A stretch of 64,000 bases of DNA, taken from Acephala macrosclerotiorum (Eukaryota; Ascomycota; Leotiomycetes; Helotiales; Mollisiaceae). Positions 58,775-64,000 of this stretch are shown here, one piece after another. The notes under the pieces are model-generated. The model was not told the DNA's origin and searched no databases. It was given only the letters and a program-made list of their open reading frames with translations. Both the position numbers and the translations under genes were made by a program. The stretch is taken from positions 248,001-312,000 of the forward strand of contig MU119204.1 of NCBI GenBank assembly GCA_014904845.1, written 5' to 3'. Position 1 is the first letter of the stretch, and each line of letters begins with the position of its first letter.

Positions 58775-61700
58775 ATGGCCGACCGGCGTCGCAAGAGCAG
58801 TCCTGCTCGATCTCACTCTAGCAGGAAAAAACATGATTCCCGACGCAGCACTCACTACGAAGAAATAGTGCCTGAACCACTCCGACAACCACAGCGTTCC
58901 TACGAACCCGAAATGCGCTCCATGAAAGGCGCCGAACATCATCAACAAAAACGAGAAAGAGCTGCTTACGCCTCATCCTACTCCTCTTCCAGCAGCTCGA
59001 GCCTCATCGACATCTCGCGTACATTCCCACCGAACCGATCGGGCATCCGTACATTCTTCACTGCGCCATCCGAACACAGGCGCAAACTGCGCAGACGCAG
59101 AAGTAGCCGATTGTTCAAGATTGGGAACTCGTCGAGCAGCTCGGTAAATAGTGATTTGGCGTATGGGACGGGATACATAAAGAGACCTAAGAGCCGAGTG
59201 AGATCGAGGAAGGGCAAGGAAATCGATCGTGAGAGATATAGTGAGAGACATGGAAATGGCGAGCGATATGATGCGAGGTATAGCGATCGCGAGAGGGAAA
59301 GAACGAACACGACTATGACGATACGAAATGAGGGGAGGGATGGCAGAGATGGAAGGAGCGGACTTAGTAAGGCGGCTACGGAAGCTGAGATTCTGGCTGT
59401 TGGAGCGGGACTTGCGAAGCTTGCCAGGGAGCAGAATAAGATGGACTTGATGGCAGCGAGGTCTGGAAAGAGTCCCGGAATACTTGGTGCGAGGGAAACC
59501 GGCCATGGTCTGACTGCGAGTCGCGGTCTCGCTCCTTCGAAGATATCACATGGATCAGATACACTTGATGAAGATGGATGGGAATCTGCTTCTGATGATG
59601 AGTCTGATGCTAGTGTTGATCTGAGATTGGCTTATGACAACAACACGAAGAGCAAATGGAGATTATGGGGCAAGAAGAAGCAGAAGCCGATGAGTCGGAA
59701 AAACACTATTGTCGACCCTCGACTTTTTGGTCCAGCAAATTCCTTGCACGGCATTGTCACGCAACCAGTTGGGTTTGGTGAGGTCTCTTCATGGTCCTCT
59801 GTTAGCGACGTCAGCGCTTTTGGCCAACGATATCCTTATCCGATGACACCAGGAAGGGACGATAGTGTTCGCAATTCTCAACAGTCACTTCAACAAGTCT
59901 ATCCTGTTCCCACCTCAGACCCAGATATCTTTGCTACCGGAAGAGCTTCTAGAGGATCAGCAATTTCAGATCCGCCATCTTATGTGTCCAACAGACCAGG
60001 TCCTATCCCAATACAACAACCACAGCCCATTACTCCAGTTTCTCAAAGCGTCTATGAACCTGTCTATCCAACTCGTTCCGAATCTGGCGGCATCTTGAAG
60101 AAGACCTCTTCATCTTCCCGTACCCCATCCTTGGCTCAAGCAGCATTGGTTGGTGTTGCTGGTGCTGCTGTAGGTGCAGCTATCACGTCGAACAGAGATG
60201 AGCGCAAGGATAGGGATAGGCAACGTGAAGATGAGCTCCGGGACCGAGAACGTCAAATGCGTCGAGATAGCGAGAGAGCAGAGGCTGCTCGTGAGAGTGA
60301 CAGACGTGAGGCCGAGAGGCAAGAGACCGAAAGACGTGAACTTGAGCGACAGGATCGAGAGAGACGCGAACTCGAAAGACGAGAACTTGAGAGAAAAGAG
60401 AGCGAGCGTCGACGAACCAAACGAGACAGTCCAGACCGTAAGGACAAGGACAAACATCGAGACCGGGAAATGGATAAGCAGGACGACACCGACCGTGACA
60501 GGAAGAGTTCCAAGCGTCGTGACGAAACTCGAGATGAGCGAGACAAGAGACGTGAAAAGCGACGCGAAGAGAGACGCAGTGAACGTGGCTCTGAGGTCGA
60601 GTCCCGAATCGATACCCGTCCGGTTGAAGAACGACGTGCCGAACGTCCGGAACTTGTTGATCGTCGCACCAAGAGTGAAGTTGTTGTGTCTTCGACAAAT
60701 GTTGACCCCTTCCAGTACCAAGCCAGAGAGACCGCCTTCTCTACTCCTACAACGGAATCGCCAGCAGGTCACCGCATACCAACTGTGGTTACTGTTGAGC
60801 GAGAACCAGACTTCACTCGCAAGCGAGGCTACTCGATTAAGGACCCTAGCTTAGCGTCCGATGCTCGAATCAAAGTCGAGTATTCAGAAGAGAACGATAG
60901 GCGGTCCCGGGTCAGAGATTCTCGCGATGCTCCATTGCACGAAGCTGAAGACATCTATGAGGAGACGAAGCATTTCACTGCTCCTATTGCTGTCGCTGCC
61001 GTTGGTGCTGCTATAGCTGCCGAGCATTACCGCGAGTCACGGTCTGACAAGCGCAGAGATGAGAGACGACGAGGCGATTCTGACTACGATTACAAGTCTC
61101 GTGATAGGGATGAAGACAGGAATCGAGACAGAGAAGCCGAACGCATTCAAGAGGAGGCAGACCGAGCTTACCGTGAGATTGTCATGGCTCGAAAGATCGC
61201 ATCCCAAGTCATCCGCTCACGAAGCCCTTCGCCTGATCGCTCAGTGGTCGAAAAGTATAGCAGCAAGGAAGTGGAAGAACCCGTCCGCATCGTCACTCCT
61301 CCTGGCATGGAAGTCCACCAAAAGAAAGGACCTTACGATGCTCCCAATGCCGACTTCCAGCTTGACCATGTTATTGAGCCGAGAGAGATGCACATCTTCA
61401 AGGCCCCAACCAATGGCCGCAATCGTGCTAATTCCGAACCCGATTTCTTGACGAGAGATCCCGATGCTGAAAGACCTCGTCCACTTCTCAACCTTGTTTA
61501 TCCAACTCCTACTCCATCTCCGGTGCCTGAAAAGCAAAAGGAACGCTCTCCACCGTCTCGTTCAGAACCTTCTCGATCAGAACCATCTCGTTCGGAGACT
61601 GGTCGTTCACCAAAATCCAAGGATCGCAAGGACAACCGTGACCTTCCAAAAGTCAGTGCATCTGATATTGTGATTGGACCTCGAGGCGAGGTAATCGCAT

Positions 61701-64000
61701 CACCAACTGCCTCTACCGTTTCTAAAGCCGTCACTTGGGGTGAAAACGAGTTCAAGCACTACGAAGTTGAGAGTCCATCTGAGCATAGAGACGAATTCGT
61801 CTCGGATGCTGACATTCCATCTCGGGAAGCGCCAAAGGAGGTCAAGCCCTCTGGCAGCAAATCGAAAGGATGGGGCGCCATTCTTGCTGGTGTTGCAGGA
61901 GCGGGCATTGGAGCTGCTGTTGCAAGTTCAAGTGACACTTCCAAATCATCTAAGAAGGATGACGACAAGAAATGCGATGGCCCGTATGAATATCGTGATG
62001 CTGTCGTCGAACCAGAAAGTCCTCCACGAAGAAAGAGCCCGCCTCGAAGAGAAAGAGATCAACGTCCGCCATCGCCAGGTCCCAAGCCCGCCAGTCCTCG
62101 CTCATCGCACATGCCTGGTGGATTCGATGATGACATTGACTTCACCGCAACCGTGGCGGCTGGACTTGAAGATACCGGCTTTGATCCAAACATTGTGATC
62201 AACGATCCGTTGTTCTGCAGACGCGATTCTCCACCTGGATCCAATGGCCCTGGCATTTATCATGCGCCGTTCGCCGAGACAGTCACTGATTTGGGTGCTA
62301 TACCTCCATCAGTGATCGAAAGTGAAGGATCTGGTTTCATCCTTGGTGAAGTAGCTAGCACTCCCAAAGACTGGCAGAGCGTCTCGCCTCCCGCCGAGGA
62401 GTTTGAAACTCCCACCAAGCTGAGCAAGAAAGAGCAGAAGAAGCGCAACAAGCAAAGAAGACAGAGTGGCGATGTCACACCTCTCGAAGAACCTACCCCT
62501 ACAAGAGAAGTAGTCGAAGAGCCCAACGACTACTTCGTCGAGCCCAAGCTCAGCAAGAAAGAGCAAAAGAAGAGAGACAAGGAGGCGGCTCGAAAGGCTG
62601 CCCTTGCGGAAGAGGAAGTTATCATTCCTGTCACAGAACAAACTGTTGAAGAACCAGAGAGCTACTCTGAATTCTCGAAAAAGTCTTCCAAGAAGTCCGA
62701 GAGGTCATCAACATCACCTAATGAGATAGTTGAGACTTCCCGTGAGGCGCAAACAGTGTCTGTTCCAGTCGACGCATTCGATGACCTGAAGAACGGCGAC
62801 GATGAGTGGACCGACACCAAGTCCAAGAAGAAGAAGAAGAAGCGGGACAGTGACATATACGACTCACCTGTTCGATCAGCTCTTCCTGCCGAAATTGCCT
62901 CAGAGGTTTCTTCAAGCAGAAAATCGAAGCGTGATAGTGAACGTTACGAATCACCACCTCGATCGGTGCCTACTTACGGCGCGGCTTCTGATATTGGAGG
63001 ATTTTTGAAACGTGACAGTGATCGTTATCAGTCTCCGCCGCGATCAAGAGACGCTATTTCCGACATCGGTCGGTCACCGAGTACGAAAGACAAGTCGAAA
63101 CGTGACGGCGAACGATACGAGTCACCACCACGCTCAAGAGACGTCGCTTCCGAAATTGGTATCGGCCGGTCATCAAGCACCAAAGACAAGTCGAAACGTC
63201 GAAGTGAGAAATACGAGCGTGAGCCTGAAGAAGTCTCTCTTCCACCTAGCACTCCTTCTGAAGTCAGCCGAGATGGAGACTATGAGGACCGAAAGTCAAG
63301 AAAATCTTCGAACAGGGATAGCGGGATCTTTAGCAGTACTGACCGCGATATGTCTCAATCAGTAGTATCAGCTGATGCTTCGCGATATGACGATTCAGAG
63401 CCACGAAGAAAGAAGAAATCCAGAAGTGGCAGAGATGATTTTGATGACACGAGATCAGTGGCTTCTGCTCCTGCTGGTGACAATACTGAGTCTAGAACGA
63501 GCAAGGGGAGCATTCGTAAGGAGAAAGACAAGAAGAGTGGCATCTTTTCTAGTCTATTTGGGTCCACGTCAAAGCCTAGCACTCGAGACGATAGCCCAAA
63601 AGGTGCCAAGGATGACGACGATGTGAAGAAGAGCAAGAAGTCGAAGCGACATTCCGTCCCTGATTCCTCAAGCATCTACGGTGGCATCAGTGCCTCGTCT
63701 GTTAGTGATATGTCAAGATCTGTATCCAACGGAAGCAATGGCAAACACCATTATGACGATGATCTCGACGATGGTGTACGAAGTGATGGGGAGAAGAGAA
63801 GAAAAAGTCGCTCCAGGTCTGGAAGCACAACTTCGACGAAGAAGGATTCTTTTTTAGGTAATGCCGGCACCCTTGGCGCGGGTGCCGGCCTTGCGGGTGC
63901 TGCTGCTGTTGCGATTGCTGCTCAGCAGCATCGGCAATCAAATGCCGCTAATACTAATAATGAAACAGCAGAGCATGTTCGATCCATGAGTGCAGAGAGG
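58775..64000 (+). CDS. Leashin/involucrin-repeat-like giant protein, N-terminal part
   Basis: An uninterrupted frame from the ATG at 58775 runs off the right edge: 1742 residues without stop or intron, so the gene is partial here. It is mostly disordered and charged. It has an Arg/Ser-rich N-terminus, a SLIDISRTFPP segment, an ASDDESDASVDLR acidic patch, long Arg/Glu/Asp coiled-coil-like repeats (about 460-640), and repeated SKKEQKK(R/N)K motifs near 1210-1275. Tandem KRDSERYESPPRS units lie near 1380-1470. Four Gly/Ala hydrophobic segments begin near residues 453, 735, 1033 and 1696. A GGFDDDIDFTATVAAGLEDTGFDP block is characteristic of proteins annotated involucrin repeat in fungi, which include Leashin, the Woronin-body tether. 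Identity with Leashin is inference. Confidence 0.75.
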   Translation, partial: MADRRRKSSPARSHSSRKKHDSRRSTHYEEIVPEPLRQPQRSYEPEMRSMKGAEHHQQKRERAAYASSYSSSSSSSLIDISRTFPPNRSGIRTFFTAPSEHRRKLRRRRSSRLFKIGNSSSSSVNSDLAYGTGYIKRPKSRVRSRKGKEIDRERYSERHGNGERYDARYSDRERERTNTTMTIRNEGRDGRDGRSGLSKAATEAEILAVGAGLAKLAREQNKMDLMAARSGKSPGILGARETGHGLTASRGLAPSKISHGSDTLDEDGWESASDDESDASVDLRLAYDNNTKSKWRLWGKKKQKPMSRKNTIVDPRLFGPANSLHGIVTQPVGFGEVSSWSSVSDVSAFGQRYPYPMTPGRDDSVRNSQQSLQQVYPVPTSDPDIFATGRASRGSAISDPPSYVSNRPGPIPIQQPQPITPVSQSVYEPVYPTRSESGGILKKTSSSSRTPSLAQAALVGVAGAAVGAAITSNRDERKDRDRQREDELRDRERQMRRDSERAEAARESDRREAERQETERRELERQDRERRELERRELERKESERRRTKRDSPDRKDKDKHRDREMDKQDDTDRDRKSSKRRDETRDERDKRREKRREERRSERGSEVESRIDTRPVEERRAERPELVDRRTKSEVVVSSTNVDPFQYQARETAFSTPTTESPAGHRIPTVVTVEREPDFTRKRGYSIKDPSLASDARIKVEYSEENDRRSRVRDSRDAPLHEAEDIYEETKHFTAPIAVAAVGAAIAAEHYRESRSDKRRDERRRGDSDYDYKSRDRDEDRNRDREAERIQEEADRAYREIVMARKIASQVIRSRSPSPDRSVVEKYSSKEVEEPVRIVTPPGMEVHQKKGPYDAPNADFQLDHVIEPREMHIFKAPTNGRNRANSEPDFLTRDPDAERPRPLLNLVYPTPTPSPVPEKQKERSPPSRSEPSRSEPSRSETGRSPKSKDRKDNRDLPKVSASDIVIGPRGEVIASPTASTVSKAVTWGENEFKHYEVESPSEHRDEFVSDADIPSREAPKEVKPSGSKSKGWGAILAGVAGAGIGAAVASSSDTSKSSKKDDDKKCDGPYEYRDAVVEPESPPRRKSPPRRERDQRPPSPGPKPASPRSSHMPGGFDDDIDFTATVAAGLEDTGFDPNIVINDPLFCRRDSPPGSNGPGIYHAPFAETVTDLGAIPPSVIESEGSGFILGEVASTPKDWQSVSPPAEEFETPTKLSKKEQKKRNKQRRQSGDVTPLEEPTPTREVVEEPNDYFVEPKLSKKEQKKRDKEAARKAALAEEEVIIPVTEQTVEEPESYSEFSKKSSKKSERSSTSPNEIVETSREAQTVSVPVDAFDDLKNGDDEWTDTKSKKKKKKRDSDIYDSPVRSALPAEIASEVSSSRKSKRDSERYESPPRSVPTYGAASDIGGFLKRDSDRYQSPPRSRDAISDIGRSPSTKDKSKRDGERYESPPRSRDVASEIGIGRSSSTKDKSKRRSEKYEREPEEVSLPPSTPSEVSRDGDYEDRKSRKSSNRDSGIFSSTDRDMSQSVVSADASRYDDSEPRRKKKSRSGRDDFDDTRSVASAPAGDNTESRTSKGSIRKEKDKKSGIFSSLFGSTSKPSTRDDSPKGAKDDDDVKKSKKSKRHSVPDSSSIYGGISASSVSDMSRSVSNGSNGKHHYDDDLDDGVRSDGEKRRKSRSRSGSTTSTKKDSFLGNAGTLGAGAGLAGAAAVAIAAQQHRQSNAANTNNETAEHVRSMSAER

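Noticed and set aside
60110..60772. Long minus-strand open frames antisense to the giant repeat protein
   Set aside because: They are produced by Arg/Glu-rich codons on the plus strand. Their proteins are Ser/Leu/Phe-rich with no domain.

Overview
This window comes from a filamentous ascomycete (Pezizomycotina; Leotiomycetes is my guess, not a proof). The evidence is short spliceosomal introns of about 45-80 nt with CTRAY branch points, many fungal-specific families (CYP504-type P450, fungal rhodopsin-fold membrane protein, FLC/TRP-like protein, Cu-only cell-surface SOD, Leashin/involucrin-repeat-like protein), long gene-poor spacers, and a small AT-saturated element bearing the mark of repeat-induced point mutation (RIP). 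No rRNA, tRNA, CRISPR array or bacterial operon was seen.

Region 0.7-11 kb is catabolic. On the minus strand lie a dihydropyrimidinase/hydantoinase-type amidohydrolase, a chimeric pseudogene (5' half of a P450 joined out of frame to the 3' half of a glycoside hydrolase), an intact CYP504-type P450, and a hydantoinase/carbamoylase-family amidase (beta-ureidopropionase, PYD3-like). A divergent arylamine N-acetyltransferase follows. The two hydrolases would perform consecutive steps: ring opening of a dihydropyrimidine or hydantoin, then removal of the carbamoyl group. The P450 and the acetyltransferase could prepare or detoxify an aromatic or N-containing substrate.

Region 12-19 kb holds a five-exon secreted PAN-like protein, a cytochrome b2-type L-lactate dehydrogenase, and two convergent membrane-protein genes, each with a reading-frame break. 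Region 20-28 kb holds a B-box-like zinc-binding repeat protein with an unusual repeated leader, a class I methyltransferase interrupted by an in-frame TGA, and a Myb/SANT-type nuclear protein. Region 28-35 kb holds a seven-helix fungal rhodopsin-fold protein with a GC-AG intron and a secreted protein with an Ala/Ser/Lys tail.

At 35-37 kb are two non-coding terminal-inverted-repeat elements, one RIP-mutated and one in the promoter region of a molybdenum-cofactor-sulfurase-like gene (37-39 kb). The right part holds a small possible membrane protein, a GPI-anchored Cu-only SOD, a full-size ABCB multidrug transporter with at least 16 exons, an FLC/TRP-like membrane protein, and a giant intronless repeat protein (Leashin/involucrin-repeat-like) that runs off the right edge. 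Housekeeping-like genes are intact while several accessory genes carry single disruptive lesions, which means either active pseudogenisation or local assembly errors.
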